From NCBI GenBank assembly GCA_950295325.1, contig OX485809.1, forward strand, positions 24,738,001 to 24,802,000: DNA of 64,000 nt, read 5' to 3'. Source of the stretch: Polytrichum commune. Lineage: Eukaryota > Streptophyta > Polytrichopsida > Polytrichales > Polytrichaceae. The position numbers and the translations under genes were made by a program. A model generated the notes under the pieces. It did not search any database. It saw only the letters and a program-made list of their open reading frames with translations, and was not told the origin of the DNA. Shown in pieces: positions 22,828-34,230 of the stretch (the stretch's first letter is position 1; each line of letters begins with the position of its first letter).

Positions 22828-23699
22828 TCGGCATCTGGATCTCCCCATGCGTAGAGATGGATGCAATCATTCATGCATATGTTCAACTAATACGGGAGAA
22901 TCTAGGTTAGAATAATTAGCTTGTTTGTGTTAATCATGTCAGCACGTGCTAGGAGCTGCAAGTTGACTTGAGATTTATCAAGAACAGAAGTCAACTTACT
23001 TAGTCGCGATTGCATAGACTTAATTAGGTCTGAAGGGAGAGATGCCGAATTTGCGAAGTAGCACTTTACCGTTTGTGTCATTTGATTCCTTGAGGTTGAA
23101 GCAAGTTGAAACACAAGTTTTAAATGACAAAAAAGGATTAACTGAGACATTGAACCTGACATGATAGGTAGACGATTGTTGTGAATTGACTGGTTATGGC
23201 GGGGTGGTCACTAGTAAGTATTAGTATAAGATTCGATCGTCGGAATGCCTAAGTTGCAATTGCTTAACTTAACCCTGAAATGAGCTGAGAGATGGAAGAA
23301 AAGAGAAGAGGGTGTTTGATGGATACGTGAGCTTACTTACTCACATGCTTTGACAACTGACGCCTCTTGATGATTAATCTTGCTTCAGGCCACAGTGGAA
23401 AGAGATGATGATGAGAAGCTAATTGAAAGAGATAATCAGGGTACAATCCATCTGCCCTGAGCTTACCTGGTGTCAGGAGGCAGTTTGGAGAGCGCGCAGG
23501 AAGGTCTAAATAAGCTTGGCAATGGAAGTTGGTAAAGATGGGCATCAACTCCTGCAAGAAGGTGAATGAAGGTCTAATTTGGGTTGCTTCATTTTTCAGT
23601 GTTTCTGTTTCCTTAGACTCTTCTTGTTTTAGGCACTCGAAAGCATTGTGTCCTCGAAGAAGCTATGGAGGGAAGGAAGGGTTTGGGGACATTGGGGTT

Positions 23700-23891
23700 G
23701 GAATTTCTTAAGTAGAGATTGACTGTTTGCCTTCACATATGACTACTTTATTGCACTGTAAATAATTCCTCTTCTTGCCGTTCTTGTTGTGGAGGGAGAG
23801 AGAGAGAGAGAGAGTAGGTGACCATGAGGTTAGGTGAATTGTAGGTTAGGTGGGGTTAGTTGTGAAGTTTTTCTTAACAACCAAACTAAAA
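23700..23891 (+). promoter_or_regulatory. Upstream region of the acyl-CoA thioesterase gene, (GA)n tract
   Basis: A (GA)9-10 run at 23796-23814 lies about 80 bases before the first in-frame ATG. Such tracts are frequent in plant core promoters and 5' leaders. TATA and start of transcription cannot be fixed. Open frames on the minus strand at 22902-23557 were examined and not accepted as a gene. Confidence 0.35.
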
Positions 23892-26800
23892 ATGCACACC
23901 TGGACTTCTCTTAAACTTATTCTTAGCACTTTGACTGGTGCAGTGTTGGATCTTCTGGGATCCATCCCGCTCTTGCAGCGACTTCCGGCTGCTTCCATCA
24001 AGGAGTTAGCTCGTGTAGGCCAAACCCGGCACTTCGGTAATCTTTTTTTGTTTAACTTCCCATTCTTCTTCTACAGGGATTATAGGATTTATTCAATCAT
24101 GTGGCAAGAATGTTAGCCTGAGTAGCAGCCATGCAGATTTAGGATTTTTTTGGCTGCTGTGCCTGCTGAAGATGAATTTTGCCATTGAATGTATGTAGGA
24201 AAAGGCGTACACATTGTAAAAGAGGGCGAGGCACAGGAAGGACTGTTCATAATCTGGAAGGGTGAGGTAAGTATTTCAAGAATGATCGTCCAGGAGATGG
24301 AGATGATGAATGAAACTCCAAGGAAAAGAATGAGAGTGATCTAAAAGAAAATGGGAGGTTAAGCATGCTGATATCCATCCCTTTCATCATGCTTTGATAA
24401 CTCAATTGTTATTCTGATGAGGTTTATGTTCCTCCCCCCAGGCTGTGATTTCTGCTGAAGATGGCAAAGAGCAACCCCTTCGTACGGGCAACTATTTCGG
24501 CAATGGTGGGACACACTTTCACCCTATTATGAAAATTAGGATTCCGTTGCAGGTGACGAAGTTCTCTGTTGCTGTTTGCTTGCTGAAATGTTGCTCCTGA
24601 TGTGGAAATTGTCTTTGGGCATGGTAGCATGCACAGGAGCTCCAAAACGTCTCCACAAAAGTGACGTACTCGCGTATTCACAGGTGAAAAGATCCCTTTG
24701 TAGCCAGGGGAAGTGATTTTGTGGCCACTTGAGAACCACTATACTTATTGTGATGAACTGTCAGCTCCATGATGACTTAAAGCAGCTCTATTTTCTTCAC
24801 GCAATTTTTTTGTTGCATAATCAATATGGCAGGTTGTGTGTTTTGTCGTTGGTAATGAGCATGGTTACTTGTTAAAACCTGCATCCACATGGAGGAATGA
24901 ACCAGCCGAGCTCAGCCCACTTGAACATCTCCTGCAACTAAATTCTGTGGAGGTAAATGTGCTCCATGTATTTGAGAGAATCTAAACCCTAAACCCTTTA
25001 TCTTGGATACAAGAAAGAGAAGGCAATCTAGACTGTCTAACATCAGGAATGTCTGTGTGTGTAGGATGATTTATTCCGAACAAACCCTATGCCTACTGCG
25101 CCCTCGTTTTGGAGCAACATGTATGGAGGGCACATGGTTGCTTTGGTAAGAACTCTACAACAAGTTTTCGAACAATTTGAACAATTTATTGCACACATTA
25201 GAGTTATCCTTGCACTCAATGGGTATCTTTGTCGGAAGATTGTCCCCTTTGATTTTTCATTGGTTGTTTTGCGTACAAAATCAATAAATTCTCACCCCTA
25301 GTGGTGCATGCTTGAAGGTAGTGATTGTATGTGAATGAAGAGCAACCTATTCGGTTTGTTGTGGGCCAAACTCATCTTAGCACCTCTTGGCATGCCAAAA
25401 TGAGTTTGGCCCTCGATGAACCGATATAGAATTTTCTTCGTTCAAACCTCCACACTACCTCCAAATATGCATCAAAAACATACCAAAACATAAAATGTTT
25501 TGTATGCAAAACAACCAACTCCTGACCAAATGTCTTGTTGAGTTAGAGGATAACTCTACTAAGAAAGAATTTTCATCTTTGTGATTGGAAGTGACAACTA
25601 ATTATTTGCTTTCTGTCTATAAGTATTTTGCTCATAATAACTGCCACTTTGCTCTTGCATTGGAGAATTTCTTGTTGCATTAGAATCAAGGGTCTGTTGA
25701 TGGGGTTATAGATGTGGAAGTGAAAGGAGGTGGGAGAGTGAAATCCCGCCTTGAAATTGTTGCAGGCATTGGCAGCTGCATGCAAGACGGTGAATCCAAT
25801 GCTTGAGGTTCATAGCCTGCATTCGTACTTCATCCGCTCTGCGAGACCCACCTGTGCGTCCACGTCATGTGCATATCCAAGTTCTCATTAATTGATTTAC
25901 ATATGAGAATTGTTGGAGAAATACACCACTTCCTTCAAACCCTAATTGGGTTGCATATTGGTTCCATGGCAGCTCCCATCATGTACAAGGTGGAGAGGAC
26001 TCGAGATGGTCATACGTTTGCGACACGACATGTGCAAGCAATTCAGAAAGGAAAAATCATGTTCACAATGTATGCATCCTTTCAGGTAGATCCCCTCACT
26101 TGATTCAGTAGTTAAAGCTGGATTGACGTTTTCTTTTTGTCTAGGTTTAGTGTTCGATTGATGTGGATGATGTTGGCTCCTGCGTGAGTTATGACATTGC
26201 TTCATCTTCGAGTTGGTCCAAGTCTAAATGTAATTGTGAAATGGCATTACGAGAATTAGAGGGCCCCTAAAGACTATTGTCTCCTTTTGAAGGTGAACAC
26301 CTTGCATGGCATGGACAAGCCTGCTGCCACCTATCTATCTCCCCCAAGAATAAGCCCCTAGGTTCCCACGTAATTTGGTTTGGTTGAAATTGTCTGATTC
26401 ACCCGGATACCCCCACGATGATTTGGTTGACCATAGGTGGTAGGGTGCACTGGAAATCAACCTCTAGGAAGGTCACCCATCTAGTACTATTATGGCCTTA
26501 GGCAGCTTAACCTCGGAGTGCCCATGGGATCTGGGTAAAGGCCTTGGGTTTTTAGCCACCCTTTGTAGCCTTGACTTTTCAGTCCAGCTGTTGGGAAGAA
26601 TTCCCCTAGACAAGTGATTATAGAATGCCCTCAACTCAAGGTGAAGCCAATTTGATTTGGGAGTGACTGGATGGGTGCAGAGAGGTGAAAGTGGGCTTGA
26701 GTACCAGGATCCGATGCCGAGTGCTCCCTCTCCGGACAAGGTACAAGCCTCATGAAAATGAAAAATAGGGTATGATTATCACATGAAAATGACCAATGAT

Positions 26801-29800
26801 ACCGGTGTTCACTAAGATGGATGGTGCTAACTTTAGGTGCTGAGCATTGATACTATTGTTATATTTAAAAAGCTTCACTGGTTCCTGTTAGCAATTGACA
26901 GCGGATTCCAACTCATCAAAGTATATCTTATTTGAATTTTGCATGCAAAAGTTACGAGAGTTCAAAGGTTTATTGGTAGATGACCTTTGTCAAGCAACAC
27001 ATGAGCCTGATGTTAAGGTGGTGGATGTTCTTACAATCCATATGTATATATTGTGCTAGTTTGTTGGTTTTGGGTGGGGTGTTGGTCTGTAGTAGGCACC
27101 CAATCTTCTGAACCGCAAAGTAGGTATTAGGTGTCTACTACAACCAATGGAGGGTGACATGCATCCATTACCAAAGGAATTGGTCCTTATCAATCCACAT
27201 CAATCGAACACTAAACTTGACATGGTCATCAATTTCAATTACAGGTCATAACGTGTCTCTTCATATCCAATCATGGATATACATGTCAGCAAAAATTGCC
27301 TGACCTAACCACTAATCATTTCTACATTTGTGGATGCAGCTTCCCACATATGAGGATCTGCTATTACCTCTTTGCACAGACACACGTATCTCTGAGTGAG
27401 TTCCTCTTGGCAACACTTGTGGCTTGATAGTGGGGACAAGGCCTTGCAGATTAAGTGGAACTTCCTTATTGTTGGATTTGACTAGTCTAGTTTTGTGTTG
27501 AAGTAAGAACTTTATCTCTCTGCTGTTGAATGTTTGACCCCAAAAAAGAAATTGTTCTGGTTTTGTAGGCATAACCGGGAAGCATCCACATCCAGTTTGA
27601 AGATGGGTGAAACACTGGACCTGCGATACATCAATCGCAGGCCTGTTCATACACTCGACCCTCTACCGCCCAAGTATGGTACTTCGCCTCCTCATCTCCA
27701 CCTCTACTGGTTTTGTGGATATTTACATTGCATTTCTCCATGAGTTTGTCATTTTTATCAATTAATGTTCATATATCTTAGACATCTGCTAAGATTTGTC
27801 AGGAAATGACAATCCGCAACAATCGAATCGATGACTTTTTCGCGAAATTGCTATGACGGTGAAACCATAGATATGTTTTGCAGGGCTGTGATACTTCAAA
27901 CTCTTGCTTCTTGGCAGGGATTAAGTTTGTGATGTTATACTAGCTTGTGGGATTGAGACCATCTATGGAAATGAAAACTATTGTAACTGACATATAAATG
28001 TTTTGGTTATCCGTTTGAGAGATTCCAGGATCCTATGATGTAGACTGCGAAGTACTTCTTAGTTTAGGTAGCAGACTTGAATGAAAACCTGAAGGCAGAA
28101 AGAAATGGTTGTCATGCTAAAAAAATTGTTCCTTCTATCTGCAGACAAAGAGTGTGGATGCGGACGAAGGGCAGGTTGAGTGATGACCCCGCCCTTCACA
28201 AGTAAGCATTATTGTGAATTTACACTTGTTTACTCTTCTCTGGAACCTATGTATCAGATAAACCATCTAGTTACATGCTGACCACGTCTAAACCTAGAAC
28301 TTTCCAATTCAAATTCAAGGGTCAGGGAATGTAAGTAGCTTCAAAAATATGCATATTTTATTTATATCACATCAACAAGGTGTGTCCAGTTTGAACTGTT
28401 GTGAACGCTGATTTCTCAATGTGGGTTAGAACTGGTACATAATGTAGAGGGTGCTCAATCCAAGACCTTAAAATCATGCACAATAAATACATCTTGATTC
28501 TGAGAATGTCCACCACCTTAACATTAGGCTCCCCTGGCAGTTTTGAGTATTCTATCAATAAATTTGTGCACCAGAATCCAAAGAAGGCATAATATCCTGT
28601 GCTGGAATCCCCTTTCATTTGCTAACGAGAAACATTTAAAGTTGTGTCGATCGAATAGTAGGTTCTATAATCAGCACTCAAAGTGACTGTTTTAGCACCC
28701 TCTACAGTAGAAGATAAGATAATCCATACAAATACAATGAAGCAATCTTTTGAGTGCAGGTGTGCAACTGCATATGCCTTTGACTGGTCATTTCTGGAGA
28801 CAGCGTTGGGGCCGCACAACAAGCTGGTGAATATATATCCTATTGATGGACGGAGCCTTGACCACTCGTAAATATATCAGTCCCCTCACCAAATTATGCA
28901 TATTTGAATGATTCAGCTCTTCATATTTGAATGATTTTCCACGCATGTTTTCTCATCTGCTAAATTCATACACTGCGAAATATGCAAAAATTGCAAAAGT
29001 TGAAAGACACATGCAAATCTAATGTGTCCATTCCTGCAAGTGCAGCATGTGGTTTCACCGACCATGCCGTGCAGATGAATGGCTCCTTGCTGTGGTATGC
29101 CTCTCCATATGAACTCTGAGATTCCAACCATTTTTGTCATTTTTAGGCATGCTTCAGTAATTTATCCACAATGAATAAATGCACAACCCATGTAGAGTTT
29201 CATCTCCATCTCCATTTCCACTTTCATGTTCTAAAATTGACTTTCTTGTTTCATCTTCACTCGCCCTCTCCACTTTTAGGTGTAGATGATTATGTGGTTG
29301 CAACCAGTGTTGGACTGGTATATAGGTGAATCCATGGTATCAATTTTAAGTATCAATAATGGTATCAAAAAACCTACCCAAGTGGTATGAAAATTTGAAT
29401 TACCACTCAAATATTGCTACCTGGTGGGTAACACAAGATGAGAGAATCTTTGTATACCCAAGTCATTATTTGGGTCAACACCATCTTAATACCATATCAT
29501 TACTAAGGTACTTTCACTTACATATATGGATTCTGGATGGTATATAAACCCTACTGGTAACAGAAAATGGTAATATCCTCATTATATATACCTGAGCAGT
29601 ATCAAAGAGAGGCAATACCAGTTCAACACTGGTTGCAATTGTAACCCTGCTTTTTCTGCAAGAATTCTACATCCAATCTTCCAAAAATCGTGAAACCAGT
29701 TGCACATGAATGTCTTTCAGATGGAGAGTCCACGTGCCTGCGACTCACGTGCCGTTTGCTTTGGCCAAGTTTTCACACAAAGCGGAGAGGTTATCACTCG

Positions 29801-30028
29801 CACTACTCATGAACCAATTTTTTTTCATAAAAAGAACATAAGCTTGGGCACAGTTTTTCTGTCATGGTTTCATCTTGGGAATTTGCATATCCTGAAATTC
29901 TCTTTTGTTTTTCTTTGTGTATGCAGCTTGTGATCTCACTCACTCAAGAAGGTATGATACGAGTATTCAAGACTCTTAAGGAGAACCAAGCAGACCATGA
30001 AAACCAGCAACCCCTATCCAAGCTTTGA
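23892..30028 (+). CDS. Peroxisomal acyl-CoA thioesterase II with N-terminal cyclic-nucleotide-binding domain, about 15 exons
   Basis: The enzyme hydrolyses acyl-CoAs to fatty acid and CoA in peroxisomes. Exons: 23892-24036, 24199-24266, 24442-24505, 24637-24683, 24833-24952, 25065-25145, 25766-25853, 25973-26085, 27340-27395, 27569-27673, 28145-28201, 28760-28867, 29046-29094, 29721-29789, 29927-30028. These join in frame to 423 residues. Residues 17-135 form a CNB-like domain (LLGSIPLLQRLP, EAQEGLFIIWKGE, GNYFG) whose phosphate-binding cassette is degenerate. First hotdog: about 140-242 (YGGHMVAL, HSLHSYFIR, VERTRDGHTFATR). Second: 280-400. The usual catalytic Asp, Ser/Thr and Gln are seen as D349 (SLDHSMWFH), S370 (MESP) and Q397 (SLTQEG). 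The last three residues are SKL, a textbook type-1 peroxisomal signal. About 20 linker residues expected between exons 26085 and 27340 are missing from this model. The start codon is tentative: a short upstream exon spliced to the AG before 23940 is possible. Confidence 0.88.
25262..25516. mobile_element. 255-bp foldback element in thioesterase intron 6
   Basis: The ends GGTTGTTTTGCGTACAAAA and, reversed, GGTTGTTTTGCATACAAAA are inverted copies. The match goes on, with gaps, through GAAGGTAGTG/GGAGGTAGTG to a perfect 13-bp central stem GGGCCAAACTCAT/ATGAGTTTGGCCC at about 25361-25420. Nearly the whole element can fold into one hairpin. No coding frame; target duplication unclear. It lies between exons 25145 and 25766. 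Confidence 0.75.
26930..27060 (+). repeat. Diverged duplicate of an inverted segment at 28455-28600
   Basis: On plus, GAGCCTGATGTTAAGGTGGT-GGATGTTCTT reads EPDVKVVDVL. The reverse strand of 28455-28600 carries GAGCCTAATGTTAAGGTGGT and reads EPNVKVVDIL. About 100 bases match at more than 80% by eye, in opposite orientation, both in introns of the thioesterase gene. Not recognised as a known protein family. Confidence 0.6.
29305..29631. mobile_element. 327-bp hAT-type MITE in thioesterase intron (before exon 29721)
   Basis: The ends are inverted repeats: CAGTGTTGGACTGGTAT on the left, and reversed CAGTGTTGAACTGGTAT on the right (one mismatch in 17). An eight-base duplication flanks it: GTTGCAAC at 29297-29304 and GTTGCAAT at 29632-29639. 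A CAGTG start and an 8-bp duplication are the marks of the hAT superfamily. Inside, GGTAT/ATACC words recur many times in both orientations. No transposase. Confidence 0.85.
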
Positions 30029-30859
30029 AACCTTTGAAACCCATAATTTTCTCTGCTTGTACAGATTTGAGTAACTTTGCTAACTTCACTGTGCACTTCA
30101 AGTAATCTTGTTTTGCACCCACAAGGATTGGATGATGTGTAACCTTCAAAAGTCTTTCTTTTTGCTGTCATTAGGCTTGACATTCAAGCATGTCCTCAAT
30201 GTTTTGAATGTGGTTTTCTTAATACCTCTGCAAGCGATTTTGCCTCTTGAATTCACATTATGGGTTTTCTTAAATGCTTTCCAACATAGGTTTACCTGTT
30301 ATAACAATAGTCTGGCAGATGTTCTCTAATATTTAGGATTTACTAGGTATACACCAGTATTGTTCCACAACAAGAAGGTTGTTTTGTGCTAAATTTGTAT
30401 ACAAAATCCTTACCATCTATTGACCTCTGATGTTTGACAGGTCATAAAGAAATACTATGAAAAGGATTTGCTACTGATCACAATCAAAAATTTCAGTCAT
30501 TTAGTTAGAAACTTTTTAGTTAGTGAATTACATACCCATCAATAATACAAATACCATGTGTAGAATCTAAGCAAATTAATATCAATGTCTAGGATTTATG
30601 GAGACTTTTTGAAGCTCTGGTGAGTCCATTATGTACTTCCACTCCATATTTGATTAGCATGGATGTATTTAAGTAATATTTAAGCAAATACAACCATGCT
30701 TTTGAAATATTTAAGCAAAAATACCTTTTGAAGGTGAAGAATATCTTATGTTCTTTGAGGATAAAAGTTTCATGAAGAGGGAGATTGAACATCTATTTGG
30801 AGAACAATCAACAACAACAATGATTGGCATAAAGATTAGAGGTTAAACTTTGAAGTCCA
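30029..30859. other. Region downstream of the thioesterase gene
   Basis: The first few hundred bases presumably hold the 3' untranslated region; no polyadenylation signal could be singled out. From about 30400 on the sequence is AT-rich without recognisable features. Confidence 0.3.
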
Positions 30860-31420
30860 TGCACCGATTATTGTATTCAATGTCACATACATTATTGGCG
30901 AATGGTCTAGACTAGATGCCCAAAGGACTAGTGGTGTCATATCTGCTAATTATCTAGATGATAATATTTGTCAACATAAGTAACTTTTTAAGGTGCATAG
31001 TTATTTGAGAAATGATATTTAGCACAACACATTGGAGTGCCTGAGATGGTAGTTATATATTTTAGTATCCAAGGAAAGGATGGAGTGTACTATTGGCAAG
31101 TGTCATGTTTTTAACATATTATTATGCAAGAGGAAGATGTTGTGAAGCATACTAATGCCAAGTGTCATGTGTTTACATATATAATAAATCCATCGACCAT
31201 TGTATTACCTATCCATAAATCTCATAATATTAGTGAGCATACTAATGCCAATACACTAGTAAGTTTAGGTCAATATACTAGTCAGTACAATAATGCCAAG
31301 TGTCATGAGCTTACACTAAGGGTCATTGTTGGCCAATAGTGTAACCTAGCATTGACCTCATAATAGGGTAAGTGACACTATTGTGCATGTGATACTAAAT
31401 ACCATTAACGGTGTAGAAGT
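30860..31420. repeat. Interspersed repeat family R3, copy 1
   Basis: About 550 bases share order and wording with 62530-63030: GATGCCCA(A/T)AGGACT, GTCAACATAAG, CATACTAATG(C/T)CAAGTGTCAT (several times), AGTGTAACCTAG, GGTAAGTGACACTATT and CCATAA/TTAACGGTGT. Within each copy the word AATGCCAAGTGTCAT is itself repeated, so the family has an internal repeat structure. No coding frame is conserved. Confidence 0.65.
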
Positions 31421-32924
31421 TTATGAATCTCATGGTCCCTATGTATGTTTTGTTTCCATAAGTACTTACATATTGGTTAGTTGGTCACAACTTCTAGCTC
31501 CTCAAAGAAAACATGAGTAAAAATGAAGTGACATCTAATATTGTTAAAGTATTCTTGCAAGGCACGAAAGAGCTGAAGTCAAACCTTGTAAGACATTTTG
31601 GCACCTACTATATGACTAGCCATCAGAAATAATGGAGCAAGGTTCATAGAAAAGTGTATTTTTGGGGGGCTTCATGAGGCCAACTTGCACCAAAAACAAG
31701 TAAGGTGATTTTTTCCCTTTAGAAATTTTTTTTAAAAAAACAAAAAAAGTTAAAAAGTGGAAAAATTCAAAGAAGCAACATGGCTTGGCGGGTTAGAGCC
31801 AGCTCCACAACAAATATCATGTACACAACCTATATTGTCGCCAACAAATCAACCATGATAGCTTCTCCCTAGTGACCTGACTCCAATTTTTAAGAAGACA
31901 AATGCATCCTATTGCCAACTTAAAATATGGATAAAATAAACAAGAAACCAAATGAAATTCTACATTACGCCTTGTCCAACCAACATGCACATACTCGTAT
32001 AACCAAAAACCAAAAACCAAACACCAAAAAAAGAAAAAAGAAAAGAAGTTTTAGGGTTAGAAAATGATATATTTTATGAGTAAGATGACTTGATAGATGC
32101 ACGCGGTGGTGAATGATTGTTTGAACTCATCGGCGAAGGTACCTACTCTCCTCTTTACCCCAATCCCTCCCGCTACGCCTTCTTGAATTCTATGACAATG
32201 TACTCACCCACTTGCTTCCCTTTATGATGAGGAGTACGTACCCTAAGAACATGGCGGTTAGTAGGTATGGTAGATGTAGGTAAGGCTCCAAGAGTGTTAG
32301 CATGTGTTCCCGTGTGTGCATCTTATCCAAACATGAGCGTTTGGGAAATGCCATAGGTTGATAGTAGGATGGGTGGGAGGAATAAATTAAAAAATAAAAA
32401 GGAGGAAAAATTTAAGCCTAAGTCTTTTGGACATTAATGGGTTAATAAATGAAAGGAAACTAATGATTAAAATATCCAAATTTTAAGAAATTCAAGAGCC
32501 CTAGTTAGCACACTAAAAAGACGTACCCTAAACTCTACACTAAAATGGCATATGGTAAGTATGTTGGCATCACATACTTAGCCATCATGGGTTACAACAG
32601 ATCGATTTGTATTGACGATACGGTTTTGTGCTTAATGTTTATATAAAGTGTTTCATGAACTGTGTAAGCCAATTTTTCCAAATCAATTAATTATTGGACA
32701 TTTTTTGCCCATCTATCAACCTGTGGTAGTCTTGACTGTTGCTAAATTCTCTCTTCACTTTCATATTCTTTGTATACATGTAACCCTTGAAGGATCAAGA
32801 GGCCCTCACATGCATGCCTGTAATTAGTTCTCACAGCCTCCATGAAATCGATCATTCTTTGTGGTGAGAGTTTCCATTCATGACACGGTTCATTTCATAT
32901 AGAAGTCTCTTTACAAGAGTCTCA
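31421..32924. other. Gene-free stretch
   Basis: AT-rich with A-rich tracts around 31720-31760 and 32010-32045. No frame with family resemblance. Confidence 0.35.
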
Positions 32925-34227
32925 AGGCCGGTTTACATCATGGACCATGAAGTCAGACCATGGAAGATGGCCTTCTTCCATGGTCTGATTTCTTAAAGAA
33001 AAACAATTTGCAAAGCCTTTGGGCCCTTCACTAGGTGTAAACTGAATGTGGACCAAGAGGAATGACCATGCACCAAAAAGTGAATGTGTTGATTTTTTGT
33101 TTAGTATATACCCAAAAAGGGCACTTTCGAAAAAAAAAAACTGAAGTTTGACCATTCTCTTGTCTTGTCTTGTCTTCATCTTCTCTTCCCAAAAATTATA
33201 CACTAAATTTTTATTATAACATTATTTCTTTGTTATGGGCCCTTGCCCTATTCTACTAGAGCACCTCTTTAGCCTCTCCCACTGCACAACCCGTTGGACC
33301 ATGTCAATGGATAATGTAGGCCTTTATAATATGTCTTTTGAGGACCTCGAACTCCATGGTCACTCTGACATTTTTTCCTTGGTGTAAGTCGAAGTGGTCG
33401 TGGGGCAAGTTCAACAACCAATCATATCCTAAGTAGAACATCATCTAGCACAAAGCTAAGGCACAAAAAAAAGTTGCCTTTCTCTAGTCGGTCACACATA
33501 AAGCCGTGGCAGTTAATGAGTGACGCAAGAAAATCTCAGCAAAGATTGACAAAAGTTGCCCTCACTGCGGCCCACAGTTGGTGGAATTGGTGGAACATAG
33601 GTTCTCTAGCTATCCACTCTCTCAACAAGGGTGGCCGTATGTTGATGATATCATGTGGCAACTCTTTGCCAAAAGAAGGAACCTTGGCCCAAGGAAATCA
33701 TTTTCTATGATGCAATGCCTTTCTGACCAACCTTTGTGCAAAACAAGAAACAGTTCAACCACATCTGGTTTTTCTTAACGAATGGTCTATGGTGAATTAT
33801 TTGGCGCCAATGCAATGATTTGGTGTTTAATGTGCTGCAATAGCCCATTGAGAAAACACAACGAGTCATTTGAGACACCTTGCAAGATTATGGTAGGATT
33901 GAGTGGCAATGAACTCTTGTAGATTTGGAGAAGGCTTTGGACATTGCCTACCAAGATATTCTTAACAATTTCGATTCGACTTGGGGGGTCAATGGTCTCA
34001 TTGTGACATGGAGTAACTTAGTGGTCACATGGAAGGTTAGGCCCCATATGGGCATTGTTTCTTAATCTCCTCTCGATTTGCGCTGGTTCTTCTGAGGTGG
34101 TTGTATTTTGGTTCCTTTCTTACAATTAAATTTTCAATTTGTGCCCAAAATTAAATAAATAAATAAATAAAATCACAGATTTTACAAGGCCTTGGACAAC
34201 TTCATGGTCCATGGTGTAAACAACCCC
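32925..34227. mobile_element. TIR element (same family as 18977-19529) split by a LINE insertion, TCA target duplication
   Basis: The left end is AGGCCGGTTTACATCATGG and the right end reversed AGGGGTTGTTTACACCATGG; TCA flanks it at 32922-32924 and 34228-34230. Left of about 33428 and right of about 34172 it follows the 553-bp element at 18977 almost word for word. Removing the insertion gives about 560 bases, the family's full length. It is non-coding. Confidence 0.8.
33429..34172 (+). pseudogene. 5'-truncated LINE insertion with zf-RVT-like remnant and (AAAT)n tail
   Basis: The insert ends in (AAAT)n at 34152-34171, as a LINE 3' tail does, and AATCA lies at both borders as a possible target duplication. 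Plus-strand frames carry the C-terminal part of a plant LINE polyprotein: SCPHCG-like and EHRFSSYPLSQQ near 33560-33620, MWQLFAKRRNLGPRKSFSMM near 33650-33712, IIWRQCNDLVFN near 33795-33835, and a C-terminal LEKALDIAYQDILNNFDSTW at about 33920-33980. Several in-frame stops, mostly TGG to TGA or TAG changes, disable it. The last 130 bases are shared with 52380-52710 and 63680-63765. Confidence 0.75.
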
Positions 34228-34230
34228 TCA

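Noticed and set aside
22902-23557. Minus-strand frames of 86 and 74 codons upstream of the thioesterase
   Set aside because: Possible splice signals exist, but no family motif, and part overlaps AT-rich intergenic sequence next to repeat R4; not enough to call a gene.
33474-33778. Zinc-finger or gag-like host protein
   Set aside because: The surrounding frames, the (AAAT)n tail and the shared 3' end show it is a 5'-truncated LINE.
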